From the NCBI GenBank assembly GCA_017617445.1, contig JAFZWE010000037.1, positions 1-64,000 of the forward strand: a stretch of 64,000 bases of DNA, written 5' to 3'. The DNA comes from Bacteroidales bacterium. GTDB taxonomy: Bacteria > Bacteroidota > Bacteroidia > Bacteroidales > WCHB1-69. Position 1 is the stretch's first letter, and each line of letters starts with the position of its first letter. The translations under genes and the position numbers were made by a program. The notes under the pieces were generated by a model, which saw only the letters and a list, made by a program, of their open reading frames with translations, had not been told where the DNA came from and ran no database searches. Of this stretch, positions 7,439 through 16,341 are shown piece after piece.

Positions 7439-8119
7439 ATGAAAAAATCATCCATTTGCATTTTCCTGTTGGCCGCCAGCATCCTTTTTGTCGGTTGCCG
7501 GCCTAAAATCAAGCTGGTCAATTCTGATGAGGTGGACCAGAATATCATCTTTCAGAATTACAAGGCTGTATATGATGAAAACAGCAATCAGCTCACCATG
7601 TCGGCTGTCTTCCGGGTGGATAATGCCAGCGGTCAGCTTCTCAAACTGACCAAGGATGCCGGCGTGAAGGCAAACCAGCAGGATATGAAACTGGGCGATG
7701 ACGGCTATTATACCGTTTCAAGTCGGAATTTTCTCCCTGTTGTTGAGTTTGAATATGTGAACAATCAGCAGGAGAAGTTTGTTAATAAATTGACAATTAA
7801 TAAAATAGAAGTTACTTCAAACGATATTGTTTTGGATAAGGCTCAGATAAACACCCTTGAGTTCCAGGGAAAGGAAATCTCGGAGAGAGAGAGCATTTCC
7901 CTGGTGCTGACCAAAGACAAGGAGTCTGTGGAAATTGAGGCGGATGCGGAAGGACACCGGGTCTATGTGGAACCCTCCTATTTGTCCTGTGTGGATGCCG
8001 GAACCTATTCCGTTTGTTTTGTCAGAAAGAATTACGACTCCAACATTTCCGCCAAAGACCGGGGGGGTGTTTGGGAAAGCGAGTACCATTCAAAACTTGT
8101 AAAAATCACTGTAAAATGA
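7439..8119 (+). CDS. Lipoprotein of unknown function
   Basis: A 226-residue secreted lipoprotein with signal peptide and lipobox L-F-V-G-C. The mature part is rich in short beta strands. An in-frame ATG at 7433 overlaps the previous stop (TAATG), so either start is possible; 7439 gives the canonical M-K-K signal peptide. The 3' end overlaps the aspS start (ATGA), which suggests coupled translation of ptb, this gene and aspS. I do not recognise a domain, and its link to an aminoacyl-tRNA synthetase is probably only positional. Confidence 0.75.
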   Translation: MKKSSICIFLLAASILFVGCRPKIKLVNSDEVDQNIIFQNYKAVYDENSNQLTMSAVFRVDNASGQLLKLTKDAGVKANQQDMKLGDDGYYTVSSRNFLPVVEFEYVNNQQEKFVNKLTINKIEVTSNDIVLDKAQINTLEFQGKEISERESISLVLTKDKESVEIEADAEGHRVYVEPSYLSCVDAGTYSVCFVRKNYDSNISAKDRGGVWESEYHSKLVKITVK

Positions 8120-9861
8120 AAACGACGTTAAGAACGCATACCTGCGGCGAACTCAATGCCTCCCATATCGGGGAAACCGTGACACTTTGCGGCTGGATCC
8201 AGAAAATCAGGAAATTGGGCGGTATGACTTTTATCGATCTGCGCGACCGCTACGGCATCACGCAGCTGGCTTTCAATGAGGAAACCAACCCGGAACTGTG
8301 CCGGCAGATTGAGCCTTTCGGCCGGGAATGGGTGATTCAGGTCACCGGACGCGTGGAGGAACGTTACAGCAAGAACAAGAACATTCCCACGGGCGACATT
8401 GAAATCCTTTCGGAAAAAATCACTGTGCTCAACGAATCACTGACCCCGCCCTTCACCATCGAGGACGAGTCGGACGGAGGCGACGAGCTGCGCATGAAAT
8501 ACCGCTACCTTGACCTGCGGCGCAACCCCGTGAAGAACAATCTGCTCTTCCGCCACAAGTTGGGCATCGCTATCCGAAATTACATGAACAACATCGGTTT
8601 TGTGGAAATTGAGACCCCCATGCTGGTCAACTCCACCCCGGAAGGCGCCCGCGATTTTGTGGTGCCCTCCCGCCTCAGCCACGGCGAGTTCTATGCCCTC
8701 CCGCAATCCCCACAAACCTTCAAACAGCTGCTCATGGTCTCCGGCTTCGACCGCTATTTCCAAATTGTGAAGTGCTTCCGCGATGAAGACCTCCGCGCCG
8801 ACCGCCAACCTGAGTTCACCCAGATTGACTGCGAGATGTCCTTCGTGACTCAAGAAGACATCCTCCAAACTTTTGAAGGATTGATCAAGTACATTTTCAA
8901 GGAGATAAAAGGCATTGACATCGAACCGATAGAACGCATCACCTGGCATGATGCCATGAAATACTATGGCAGCGACAAGCCGGATGCCCGTTTCGGAATG
9001 CGTTTCGTAGAACTGAACAAGGTGTTGCAACACAAAGACTTCAAGGTGTTCAACGAAGCTGAATTGGTGGTGGGTATCGTAGCAAAAGGTTGCGCCCACT
9101 ACAGCCGCAAACAGCTCGATGAGCTCACCAATTTTGTGAAACGCCCGCAGGTGGGAGCCACCGGCCTCGTCTATGTCCAGTGCCAAGAGGACGGACACTT
9201 CAAGTCATCGGTCGATAAGTTCTACGACCAAAACGACCTGCAGGCTGTTGCCAAAGAGTGCGGCGCTGAAGCCGGCGACCTCATTCTCATCATGGCGGGT
9301 CCGCGCATGAAAACACAGACCCAGCTGTGCCAACTCCGTCTGGAGATGGGCAGCCGTCTTGGCTTGCGCAAGGCCGGCGAGTACAAACTCCTGTGGGTGG
9401 TGGACTTCCCGCTGCTCGAATGGGATGAGGAAACCCAGCGTTACTATGCTATGCACCATCCCTTCACCGCTCCCAAGCCGGAACATGAGGATATGTTGGA
9501 AAGCAATCCCGGCGCGGTCAATGCCAACGCGTATGACCTCGTGATCAACGGCACCGAAGTGGGAGGTGGCTCTATCCGTATCCACGACAAAGAACTGCAA
9601 AAACGGATGTTCAAGGCATTGGGATTCACTGAAGAAGAGGCCCAGAAACAATTCGGCTTCCTGATGAACGCCTTCCAGTATGGTGCCCCGCCGCACGGTG
9701 GCCTCGCTTTTGGTTTCGACCGTATGTGCTCTGTGCTGTGCGATGCCGATACCATCCGCGACTTCATCGCCTTCCCGAAAAACAATGCGGCCCGCGACGT
9801 GATGCTCGGGGCCCCGACTCCCATTTCGGATGCACAGCTCAAAGAGCTCGGCCTGAAATGA
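8116..9861 (+). CDS. aspS: Aspartyl-tRNA synthetase
   Basis: A 581-residue class II synthetase of the bacterial type that charges tRNA-Asp. Domains in order: N-terminal OB-fold anticodon-binding domain (about 1-105, with [13 protein letters not shown]), the catalytic core with the flipping loop Q-S-P-Q-x-x-K-Q (near 195) and motif 2 [18 protein letters not shown] (near 217), the GAD insertion (about 290-420), and motif 3 G-G-L-A-F-G-F-D-R near 530. The frame is open upstream to 8014, but the ATG at 8116 overlaps the lipoprotein stop and gives the family length. A strong terminator follows at 9884. Confidence 0.97.
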   Translation: MKTTLRTHTCGELNASHIGETVTLCGWIQKIRKLGGMTFIDLRDRYGITQLAFNEETNPELCRQIEPFGREWVIQVTGRVEERYSKNKNIPTGDIEILSEKITVLNESLTPPFTIEDESDGGDELRMKYRYLDLRRNPVKNNLLFRHKLGIAIRNYMNNIGFVEIETPMLVNSTPEGARDFVVPSRLSHGEFYALPQSPQTFKQLLMVSGFDRYFQIVKCFRDEDLRADRQPEFTQIDCEMSFVTQEDILQTFEGLIKYIFKEIKGIDIEPIERITWHDAMKYYGSDKPDARFGMRFVELNKVLQHKDFKVFNEAELVVGIVAKGCAHYSRKQLDELTNFVKRPQVGATGLVYVQCQEDGHFKSSVDKFYDQNDLQAVAKECGAEAGDLILIMAGPRMKTQTQLCQLRLEMGSRLGLRKAGEYKLLWVVDFPLLEWDEETQRYYAMHHPFTAPKPEHEDMLESNPGAVNANAYDLVINGTEVGGGSIRIHDKELQKRMFKALGFTEEEAQKQFGFLMNAFQYGAPPHGGLAFGFDRMCSVLCDADTIRDFIAFPKNNAARDVMLGAPTPISDAQLKELGLK

Positions 9862-9883
9862 TATGACATAATAAAATGATAAT

Positions 9884-9918
9884 CTCCCGCAGCACTCATA
9901 ACTGCGGGATTTTTTTTG
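9884..9918 (+). terminator. Intrinsic terminator after aspS
   Basis: The stem TCCCGCAG / CTGCGGGA with a 9-base loop is followed by a run of Ts, 23 bases after the aspS stop. Confidence 0.9.
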
Positions 9919-10076
9919 TTCTACAAAAAAAGAAGGATCAGGCTGCCCTTATGGATGCTCTCGTTTCCAGCAGAATTTTGGGAAAATGTTTTTGATGCTT
10001 GTAAGATATTGAGTTTTAATCTATTGTAATAATAAAAAATTTTTTTTGAATGTAGGTGAAAAAGAAAAAAAAGTTG

Positions 10077-10084
10077 TACTTTTG
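10077..10084 (+). promoter_or_regulatory. -7 element (TACTTTTG) for tRNA-His
   Basis: TACTTTTG lies 14 bases upstream of the mature tRNA 5' end. The preceding 150 bases (9919-10076) are AT-rich and hold no gene. Confidence 0.6.
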
Positions 10085-10098
10085 CAACCTCAAAACAC

Positions 10099-10173
10099 GG
10101 CGATTGTAGCTCAGTTGGTTAGAGTACCGGATTGTGGTTCCGTGGGTCGTCGGTTCGAATCCGACCTGTCGCC
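10099..10173 (+). tRNA. tRNA-His (GTG)
   Basis: The cloverleaf can be folded by eye: acceptor GCGATTG/CTGTCGC, D-arm starting TAGCTC, anticodon loop TTGTGGT with anticodon GTG, T-arm GTCGG-TTCGAAT-CCGAC. The extra G at position -1 (10099) opposite C73 is the tRNA-His identity signature. CCA is not encoded. There is a mismatch at acceptor pair 6-67 and at the top of the anticodon stem. Confidence 0.93.
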
Positions 10174-10180
10174 CAAAAAA

Positions 10181-10212
10181 GCAGTGATAAGAAATTGTCA
10201 CTGCTTTTTTGT
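10181..10212. terminator. Bidirectional terminator between tRNA-His and the convergent gene
   Basis: The perfect stem GCAGTGA / TCACTGC with a 10-base loop has As before it and Ts after it, so it can stop transcription in both directions. Confidence 0.88.
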
Positions 10213-10224
10213 TTTCATATTTAT

Positions 10225-12861
10225 TTATTGCTTGAGGATTTGTTGCGCTGTGCCGATGCGGTATCCTTCGCTGAAAAACAGGATGTTGCCTTCGCCGCCA
10301 GTGACGAAAACGGCCGGGAAATTGTTTCGGAAGTTATGGCCAGTGGCTTCGATGAAACTGTCAGTCCAGCGGTTGCCGATATCTTCTATCAGCTGTGAAT
10401 GTGGGAGGTCCCATGCCTCAAAGTGAAAGTCGGGAGCCAGTTTGTCGCTTGGCACCACAAAGAGGATGTTGTCGCCTTGTCTTTCAAACTCTCTTTTGAG
10501 CTGTGACATCTCTTTCAACAGGTGCTTGGTGGGCTCGCGGGTGGGGTCAATAAAACAGACAATCAGCTGTTTCACACCTGACAGTGATCGGATGCTACCT
10601 TCTGCGCCATCCACCGGCAACATGAGGTCTGGGTTGATGTGACCATAAGAACTTCCCTCTGGAACAAGGTTGAAATCCCTGAGGATGACCGTCTTTTTAA
10701 CCTCTTTGCCAGCCGGAATGTTGAAAAATTCCAATCTCGAGAGCACGGTGCCTTCGCTGTTGCGGTTGCCCGTGGAGAGCATGTAGTAGCCGGCGGGCAC
10801 CTCCAGCGTGAAGGGGAATTGGGCCACCCGCGGGTCGTCCTCGTAGTCGAAGGTCACGAAGTCGCCATCCTCGAAACGGGCAAGGGTGTAGTGGGTCCAA
10901 TAGCCGGGCTTGGTATCGCCATTTCCTTGATAATCAATGGTTATTCTTCCGAAGTCCATCTTTTTTACTTCATTATCAGAAAAGGAAACCGGCATCCAGC
11001 TGCCCTTCTCCCACACAAAAATCTGTCCGTTGGCATTGTCTAAATAGGCGGGAATGTTGTAATGACGGCAACAGGCCGCGAAGAAGATGTCGCGGGAGTG
11101 ACGGTCGGCGCGGCGCAGCTGATATACTCCTTCTGGCGAGATGGGGCAGTTGAAATAGTTACCTGCATCATCTATCGTGATGTTCTCTTGCGTCCACTGC
11201 TGTATATCCTTTGCTTTGACGTTATTATGATCAAAAAGTTCTCCTATGAAAAGACCGTATTTCCAAAAGGAAAGCCCTTCGTTGGAGATGCGCGGTGAGA
11301 GAATGCCTTTCACGAAAACATCGTATGGATACGGGTCGGTTGAGGGATCATAAATACGGCGCTGGGTATAAAGAATATCCCCATCAACGTCCCTCAAATC
11401 TTTATCTGATAATGAGTTGAGATAATCATAGAGGGGAAGTTTTTCGTTATCTTTATTGTTTTGAATGAAGGCCGTGATGACCTCGTGATTGCCTTCGCTT
11501 TTTTTGAGGAAATAGCCGGCCTGTTCTTCCGTCAGGTTAGGACCGCCCAGTCCTTTGCCATCCTTCTCTGTTTTGAAGGTGGAGATATAGGCGTTGCGGA
11601 TGGAGTCCTCCTGCTGCATCCGCCGGGCATTGAGGGCGGCCTTCTCGGGCGAGGCGGTTTTCACCTCTTTGCTGCCCGCCGGCGGAACGATGGTGAACAG
11701 CTCCGTATAATCCTTACCGGCAGCACGATCCAGCGCGAGGGTGAGCGTCGTGGCTTTCCGCACATCGATCTTCTCATACCCATATTCGTCGCCTTTGTGC
11801 GCCCATATCAGCAGGTCGCCGAGTCCCGTAGTGACGGAGGCCTCGCCGTTGGCATCCGTGGTGCCGGTGGCAATTGGGTAGTATTCAGCGTAGTTGTAGA
11901 GTTTGAACCGCACGGTGGCGCCCTCCACAGGCTTCCCGTCGCGTCCCACCACCCGTATGGTAATCTTGCGGGTCTCGGTGTAGTTGGGCAGCATGTTCAC
12001 GCGCGAGAAGAGGTCAGTCTGGTGCGTAACTTCCTCGTTGCCATAGTATTTGCCGAAACAGTTCGAATGGACCATCATGGTGCGTGTGGAGGGGATGGCA
12101 AACCAGCCCATGTCGAGTTCGGGGTCGGGTTCGCAGGCCCCGAGGAAGTGCCATTTCCCATCTACCCAAACCTCCACCCAGGCGTGGTTGTCGTCGGTGT
12201 GCGCCCAGCGGGGGGTGTAGCACTGGCGGGCCGGTATGCCCACGGCGCGCAGGGCCGTCACTGTGAAGGTGGACTCCTCGCCGCAGCGTCCCAGCGCGGT
12301 TCTTACCGTCGCCAAGGGCGATGAGGTGCGGGCATCGCTGGCACGATAGGCCACCTTCTCGTGGCACCAGTGGTTCACTTCCAAGGCGGCATCATACATC
12401 GAAAGTCCCTCCAGCCGCGGACAGAGTTCCTGATAGAATACCTCCCGTGCGTTATCAAGATTCTCATTATTCACCCGATAAACCAACACATAATGGCGGA
12501 AGATGTCCTCCGGAATCTGCTTGCCCCACGGGAAATGCTCGCGGGCCCTCAGCGCCATGCGCACCTGCATGAGGTAGAATTCGCCGTCGTAGTCGGCAAG
12601 GTCGCTCAGCGGCATGTAGGCGTAGAGGAATTGCAGCGCCTCGCTCTCTTCGGTGGTGATGTCTTCATTCTCAAAGATGCGCATCAGCGGTTCCGCGCGG
12701 TCGTTCAGGATGTCCAACCGGCGCAGGTAATCCTGCTGCACTTGCTGGCGCACAGCAGCATCCGTGATGAAATGCTGGGCGGAAACAGAGGTTGTGAGCA
12801 GAAGGAACGTCGCGGCAACAAGACCTTTTTGTATCCAATTGATTTTGTTTAAAATATTCAT
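10225..12861 (-). CDS. Secreted transglutaminase-like protein with a thioredoxin-like C-domain
   Basis: An 878-residue exported protein with a Sec signal peptide (cleavage near A-Q-H at 29). The middle contains a transglutaminase-like core: nucleophile in G-R-C-G-E-E-S (Cys about 192), His in D-D-N-H-A-W-V-E-V (about 225) and Asp in C-E-P-D-P-E-L-D (about 243), the classical Cys-His-Asp triad. A carboxypeptidase-regulatory-like beta domain follows (about 300-375, K-I-T-I-R-V-V-G-R-D-G-K-P-V-E-G). The last ~120 residues have a thioredoxin-like pattern (L-I-V-C-F-I-D-P ... F-P-A-V-F-V), but the CxxC pair is not present. Bacterial relatives are mostly peptidases or structural proteins rather than cross-linkers. 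No T9SS sorting domain is seen. Confidence 0.82.
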   Translation of the reverse strand: MNILNKINWIQKGLVAATFLLLTTSVSAQHFITDAAVRQQVQQDYLRRLDILNDRAEPLMRIFENEDITTEESEALQFLYAYMPLSDLADYDGEFYLMQVRMALRAREHFPWGKQIPEDIFRHYVLVYRVNNENLDNAREVFYQELCPRLEGLSMYDAALEVNHWCHEKVAYRASDARTSSPLATVRTALGRCGEESTFTVTALRAVGIPARQCYTPRWAHTDDNHAWVEVWVDGKWHFLGACEPDPELDMGWFAIPSTRTMMVHSNCFGKYYGNEEVTHQTDLFSRVNMLPNYTETRKITIRVVGRDGKPVEGATVRFKLYNYAEYYPIATGTTDANGEASVTTGLGDLLIWAHKGDEYGYEKIDVRKATTLTLALDRAAGKDYTELFTIVPPAGSKEVKTASPEKAALNARRMQQEDSIRNAYISTFKTEKDGKGLGGPNLTEEQAGYFLKKSEGNHEVITAFIQNNKDNEKLPLYDYLNSLSDKDLRDVDGDILYTQRRIYDPSTDPYPYDVFVKGILSPRISNEGLSFWKYGLFIGELFDHNNVKAKDIQQWTQENITIDDAGNYFNCPISPEGVYQLRRADRHSRDIFFAACCRHYNIPAYLDNANGQIFVWEKGSWMPVSFSDNEVKKMDFGRITIDYQGNGDTKPGYWTHYTLARFEDGDFVTFDYEDDPRVAQFPFTLEVPAGYYMLSTGNRNSEGTVLSRLEFFNIPAGKEVKKTVILRDFNLVPEGSSYGHINPDLMLPVDGAEGSIRSLSGVKQLIVCFIDPTREPTKHLLKEMSQLKREFERQGDNILFVVPSDKLAPDFHFEAWDLPHSQLIEDIGNRWTDSFIEATGHNFRNNFPAVFVTGGEGNILFFSEGYRIGTAQQILKQ

Positions 12862-12916
12862 TATGATTAATTTATGAAATTTTATTCAATGGGGAGGCGG
12901 AACATTCATGGGGATG

Positions 12917-12924
12917 CAAAAATA
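12917..12924 (-). promoter_or_regulatory. -7 element (TATTTTTG) for the transglutaminase-like gene
   Basis: On the reverse strand TATTTTTG lies 55 bases upstream of the start at 12861. It is back to back with the mnmA promoter at 12951. Confidence 0.65.
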
Positions 12925-12950
12925 TGGAATATTTGCTAAGGAAAAATATT

Positions 12951-12958
12951 TATTTTTG
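12951..12958 (+). promoter_or_regulatory. -7 element (TATTTTTG) for mnmA
   Basis: TATTTTTG lies 49 bases upstream of the mnmA ATG at 13008. It supports that start over upstream in-frame codons, which would fall before the expected transcription start. Confidence 0.65.
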
Positions 12959-13007
12959 CGCCGAATTTCAGGATGTGCTTCCTAAGCAAAAAATTTTTTG
13001 GGGTAAA

Positions 13008-14093
13008 ATGAGCAAAAAGAGAATATTGATGGCAATGAGCGGTGGCATTGACAGCACCGTTTCTGCGCTTCTTTTGTTGGAACAGGGTTATGAGTTGGTG
13101 GGAGGCACCTTCCGCACATTTGACAGCATCAAGGAGAGTTGTTTGGCCAAGGAACGCGGCTGTTGCAGCATCGATTCCATCATGGAGGCCAAGCACATGG
13201 CGGAACAGCTCGGTTTTGAACATCATATCCTGGATTTTCGTGAGGCGTTCAAAGAGCATGTGATTCAGGATTTTATCCAGGAGTATATGTCGGGAAGAAC
13301 GCCAAATCCCTGTGTGCTTTGCAACTCTTCCATCAAGTGGGGAATGCTGTTGGACAAGGCCATGGAGCTGGGCTGTGACGGTATTGCCACAGGTCATTAT
13401 GCGCGGATCGTGGAGCAGGGAGGCCATTTCTTTCTTGCCACGGCAGCCGACACGCGCAAAGACCAGACCTACTTTCTCTGGCGGTTGTCGGAAAACGAGT
13501 TGGCACGCACCCTCTTCCCGCTGGGCAACCTCACCAAACCGGAAGTGCGTCGCATTGCTGCCGAACATGGCTTTGAAAAACTATCGAAAAAGATGGAAAG
13601 TCAAGAGATTTGCTTCATTCCAGACAATGATTATCGTCGTTTTCTGTCGGAAAATGTACCCGATTTCAGCGAGAAGGTGCGCCCTGGAGATTTTGTGGAT
13701 GCAGAGGGCAGGAAGGTGGGTGAACATGCCGGATTCCCGTTCTATACCATCGGACAGCGCAAGGGACTGAGGGTGGCTTTCGGTACGCCCAAGTACGTCA
13801 CGCGCATCTCTGCCCGTGACAACACGGTCACGCTGGGCGACCGTGATGACCTGCTGGCCACTTCGCTGCACGCCGAGAACTGTATGTTCACGGATGTTTC
13901 ACTATTGGAACAAAATCCCAACGTGCAGGCCCGCATACGCTACAATAGTCCCGCTGTGGAGGCTCGGGTGCGGGTAGAGGGCAGCCATGCCGAAGTTGAT
14001 TTCAGTGTACCCGTTTGGGGAGTCACCCCTGGACAGTCGCTGGTGCTCTACCAGGATGGACTGGTGGTCGGCGGCGGGTTGATTTGCGGGTAG
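13008..14093 (+). CDS. mnmA: tRNA-specific 2-thiouridylase MnmA
   Basis: A 361-residue enzyme that adds sulfur to U34 of tRNA-Lys, -Glu and -Gln in the cytoplasm. It has the PP-loop ATP motif S-G-G-I-D-S (residues 11-16), the catalytic N-P-C-V-L-C-N (Cys102) and the partner Cys in S-Q-E-I-C-F-I-P-D (about 200). The signature T-G-H-Y-A-R is near 130 and Y-T-I-G-Q-R-K-G-L near 247. The C-terminal beta-barrel is complete. The frame is open to 12924, but the ATG at 13008 follows the promoter at 12951 and gives the family's usual start. A Cys-rich insert (E-S-C-L-A-K-E-R-G-C-C) after the PP-loop domain may mark a second MnmA subtype. Confidence 0.94.
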   Translation: MSKKRILMAMSGGIDSTVSALLLLEQGYELVGGTFRTFDSIKESCLAKERGCCSIDSIMEAKHMAEQLGFEHHILDFREAFKEHVIQDFIQEYMSGRTPNPCVLCNSSIKWGMLLDKAMELGCDGIATGHYARIVEQGGHFFLATAADTRKDQTYFLWRLSENELARTLFPLGNLTKPEVRRIAAEHGFEKLSKKMESQEICFIPDNDYRRFLSENVPDFSEKVRPGDFVDAEGRKVGEHAGFPFYTIGQRKGLRVAFGTPKYVTRISARDNTVTLGDRDDLLATSLHAENCMFTDVSLLEQNPNVQARIRYNSPAVEARVRVEGSHAEVDFSVPVWGVTPGQSLVLYQDGLVVGGGLICG

Positions 14094-14115
14094 GGGAGAA
14101 AACTTTTTTTCTCCT

Positions 14116-14148
14116 TTTGTTGAAATCATGTAAAAAGTTGTACTTTTG
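14116..14148 (+). promoter_or_regulatory. Complete Bacteroidota promoter (TTTG, 21 bases, TACTTTTG)
   Basis: The -33 element TTTG at 14116 and the -7 element TACTTTTG at 14141 are separated by 21 bases. This is one of the best matches in the window and drives the papain-like lipoprotein and probably the kinase. Confidence 0.8.
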
Positions 14149-14176
14149 CCGTGTCTTATCCAATGAGTTTTTTCAA

Positions 14177-14806
14177 ATGAAACGCTGGACGGTCGTTTGT
14201 GTCATTTTCTGTTTCTCTGCGTTGCTGTTTTCCAGTTGTCGTGTCACGCTCCGCAATGGCGATCTGGTCTTTTTCCAGCCTGCCGGCTCTGATTTGGAGA
14301 AGGCAATCAGCCTTTCTACGCGGACAGACACTACGTTGAATTTTTGTCATGTGGGGATTGTGGAGATTTTGGACGGCTTTCCGTATGTGATTGAGGCTGT
14401 GCCGGAGGGCGGTGTGGAGCGCACGCTGATGGGAAGCCATTCACATGAGACTTATTTTATTTATCGGGTGCGCCATCGCTATGCCGCCCGGAATGCTGTG
14501 GTGTTGGCCTGGGAACACCTTGGGGAACCATACGATTTCTATTTTCAGCATGACAATGGGCGAATGTATTGCAGCGAGTTGGTGTGGGAGTGTTGTCGGA
14601 AACGCGACGGCTCACACCTTTTCTCCGCACAACCGATGAACTTCAAATCTCCCGATGGCACTATGCCTGCCTATTGGGTGGAATGGTTCACCCCGTTGGG
14701 CGTGCCGATTCCACAGGGTGAACCGGGCACGAACCCGAACGGACTGGCTCAATCAAAACATTTGCGGTTCCTTGGGACCCGCCGTTATGAGACTTGCATT
14801 GATTAG
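14177..14806 (+). CDS. YiiX-type permuted papain-like lipoprotein
   Basis: A 210-residue lipoprotein (lipobox L-F-S-S-C21). The domain matches the YiiX/YebB branch of NlpC/P60-like, circularly permuted papain-fold enzymes: G-D-L-V-F-F (28-33), the catalytic His in C-H58-V-G-I, and the catalytic Cys in M-Y-C132-S-E-L-V-W. Family members cleave amide or ester bonds in lipids or peptidoglycan-related compounds; the substrate here is unknown. The start at 14177 is chosen because the lipoprotein signal begins there and the promoter ends at 14148. A Ser/Thr kinase gene follows after 29 bases on the same strand, which suggests an operon. Confidence 0.85.
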   Translation: MKRWTVVCVIFCFSALLFSSCRVTLRNGDLVFFQPAGSDLEKAISLSTRTDTTLNFCHVGIVEILDGFPYVIEAVPEGGVERTLMGSHSHETYFIYRVRHRYAARNAVVLAWEHLGEPYDFYFQHDNGRMYCSELVWECCRKRDGSHLFSAQPMNFKSPDGTMPAYWVEWFTPLGVPIPQGEPGTNPNGLAQSKHLRFLGTRRYETCID

Positions 14807-14835
14807 AATTGTAATGTATATACAAGTGATATCCA

Positions 14836-16305
14836 ATGAATCAGGAAGAATTTTTCAAAAGATATAACTTTAATGTCCGTACGGACCATCTTGGAAGCGG
14901 TGGGTTTGGTACGGTTTACAAAGCCTATGACAATATACTGCACCGTGACGTCGCTCTCAAAAGGTCAGAAGTAAAGTACTTGCCTGACGGAAAAGTGTTC
15001 TCATTGAAGGATGAGTTTGAGTCATTGGCCCATGTGCCCAAGCATCCCAATATTGCAAACTATGAGGAACTCTATACTTTTGAGATGTCTAATGGCATCT
15101 TCGATTTTGCGATAATGCAGTTTTATCCGGATGGCAATTTGACGAGTGCCATCCGCCAGGGATTGACATTGGAACAGAAAGAGTCGTTGGCCCGGCAATT
15201 GCTGGATGGAATAGCTTTTCTGCACAATCACAAAGTAATTCATAGGGATCTGAAACCCGACAATATCCTTGTGGTGCGGCGTGGAATGGAGATATGTCCT
15301 GTGATTACGGACTTTGGATTAAGCAAGCCTGCGGACATGGAAAATCGTAGCATTTTTTCCAATAGCTTTTTGGGAGGGTCGCCGCGTTATAGCTCGCCAG
15401 AACAGTTTTTGCAGAAACAGTTGAGAATGAATACCGATCTTTGGTCGTATGGAGTGGTTGTGTATGAATTGTTTACAGGAGAGCCACTCTTCGGGTTGGA
15501 TTATGATGTAAAGGATCCCGTTCGGGTTGAACATGAAATCTGCAAAAAGATCACCAATGGTGACCTGGGTGGCCGTTTGTCCAATGTCCCTGAAAGGTGG
15601 CGCAGAGTTTTGGAGCGCTGTTTGGTTGTGGATCCTGAAAAACGGGTGAAGAGTGCGGAGGAACTCTATGGTTATCTTCTCCCTAATGATGAAGAAACAA
15701 AGGTGTATGCCGCGTCCTCAGTGCCTTTGAAAAAAAATAGCCCGTCTGTTTCGGAGACGACACGCGTGGAAGGAAAAGCAACAGACTCGGTTTCTGCAAA
15801 ACCAAAAAAAACAGCACCGTTTGTTTCAGAAAAAATCAAAATGAAATCAAAAAATGGTGGAAAAAAAATTACAATTGGATCATACCGGGAGGCTGCCATG
15901 GATAACGGAAGAGTTGCTAAACGCTCGTGGATAAAAAATGCGTGGGAGTGGTTAAAAGATGACGGGTTCTTCAGGAAAGTATTGGCTTATTTCATCATTC
16001 TAATGCCAGCTGCCATAGGAATCCTCATTGATGTTTTCACTGATTTGGATAAATATCCAGTTGGGGAAGGTATTGTGTGTGCCGTTTTCATTATCTTGTC
16101 GGTTTTGGTATGGATGATGTATAAGGAGTTTTCTTTAGCAAGAATGCTGCTTTTCTTCCTGATTCCCCTACCGGCCATTATTGGACTTCTGATATGTATT
16201 TTTTTGATTCCTGATCATCACGATACGATGGAGAAAGTTATTAGTGTCATCTCTGTTGTTATTTCCGGTGGTGTTCTTTTAATTTATGGTAAAAAAAATT
16301 GGTAG
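14836..16305 (+). CDS. Hanks-type Ser/Thr protein kinase with four C-terminal TM helices
   Basis: A 489-residue eukaryotic-like kinase. All key motifs are intact: glycine loop G20-S-G-G-F-G25, ATP lysine K42 (V-A-L-K), catalytic loop H136-R-D-L-K-P-D-N143, magnesium motif D159-F-G161 and the S-P-E motif (187-189). The kinase domain ends near 275. A linker rich in Ser, Lys and Thr (about 285-355) could be an autophosphorylation region. Four hydrophobic helices (about 373-395, 405-427, 433-460 and 467-487) anchor it. There is no extracytoplasmic sensor domain such as PASTA. It is likely co-transcribed with the papain-like lipoprotein upstream. Confidence 0.92.
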   Translation: MNQEEFFKRYNFNVRTDHLGSGGFGTVYKAYDNILHRDVALKRSEVKYLPDGKVFSLKDEFESLAHVPKHPNIANYEELYTFEMSNGIFDFAIMQFYPDGNLTSAIRQGLTLEQKESLARQLLDGIAFLHNHKVIHRDLKPDNILVVRRGMEICPVITDFGLSKPADMENRSIFSNSFLGGSPRYSSPEQFLQKQLRMNTDLWSYGVVVYELFTGEPLFGLDYDVKDPVRVEHEICKKITNGDLGGRLSNVPERWRRVLERCLVVDPEKRVKSAEELYGYLLPNDEETKVYAASSVPLKKNSPSVSETTRVEGKATDSVSAKPKKTAPFVSEKIKMKSKNGGKKITIGSYREAAMDNGRVAKRSWIKNAWEWLKDDGFFRKVLAYFIILMPAAIGILIDVFTDLDKYPVGEGIVCAVFIILSVLVWMMYKEFSLARMLLFFLIPLPAIIGLLICIFLIPDHHDTMEKVISVISVVISGGVLLIYGKKNW

Positions 16306-16316
16306 CTATTCACGTG

Positions 16317-16336
16317 GCGGTTTAAAGTTTAACCGC
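16317..16336. terminator. Possible convergent hairpin
   Basis: The inverted repeat GCGGTT / AACCGC with an 8-base loop lies between the convergent kinase and M16 genes. It lacks a clear T-run, so termination is only a guess. Confidence 0.35.
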
Positions 16337-16341
16337 TGACT

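Noticed and set aside
11461..12324. Long forward-strand open frame opposite the transglutaminase-like gene.
   Set aside because: It lies wholly antisense to a gene with signal peptide and catalytic motifs, and its translation has no recognisable features.
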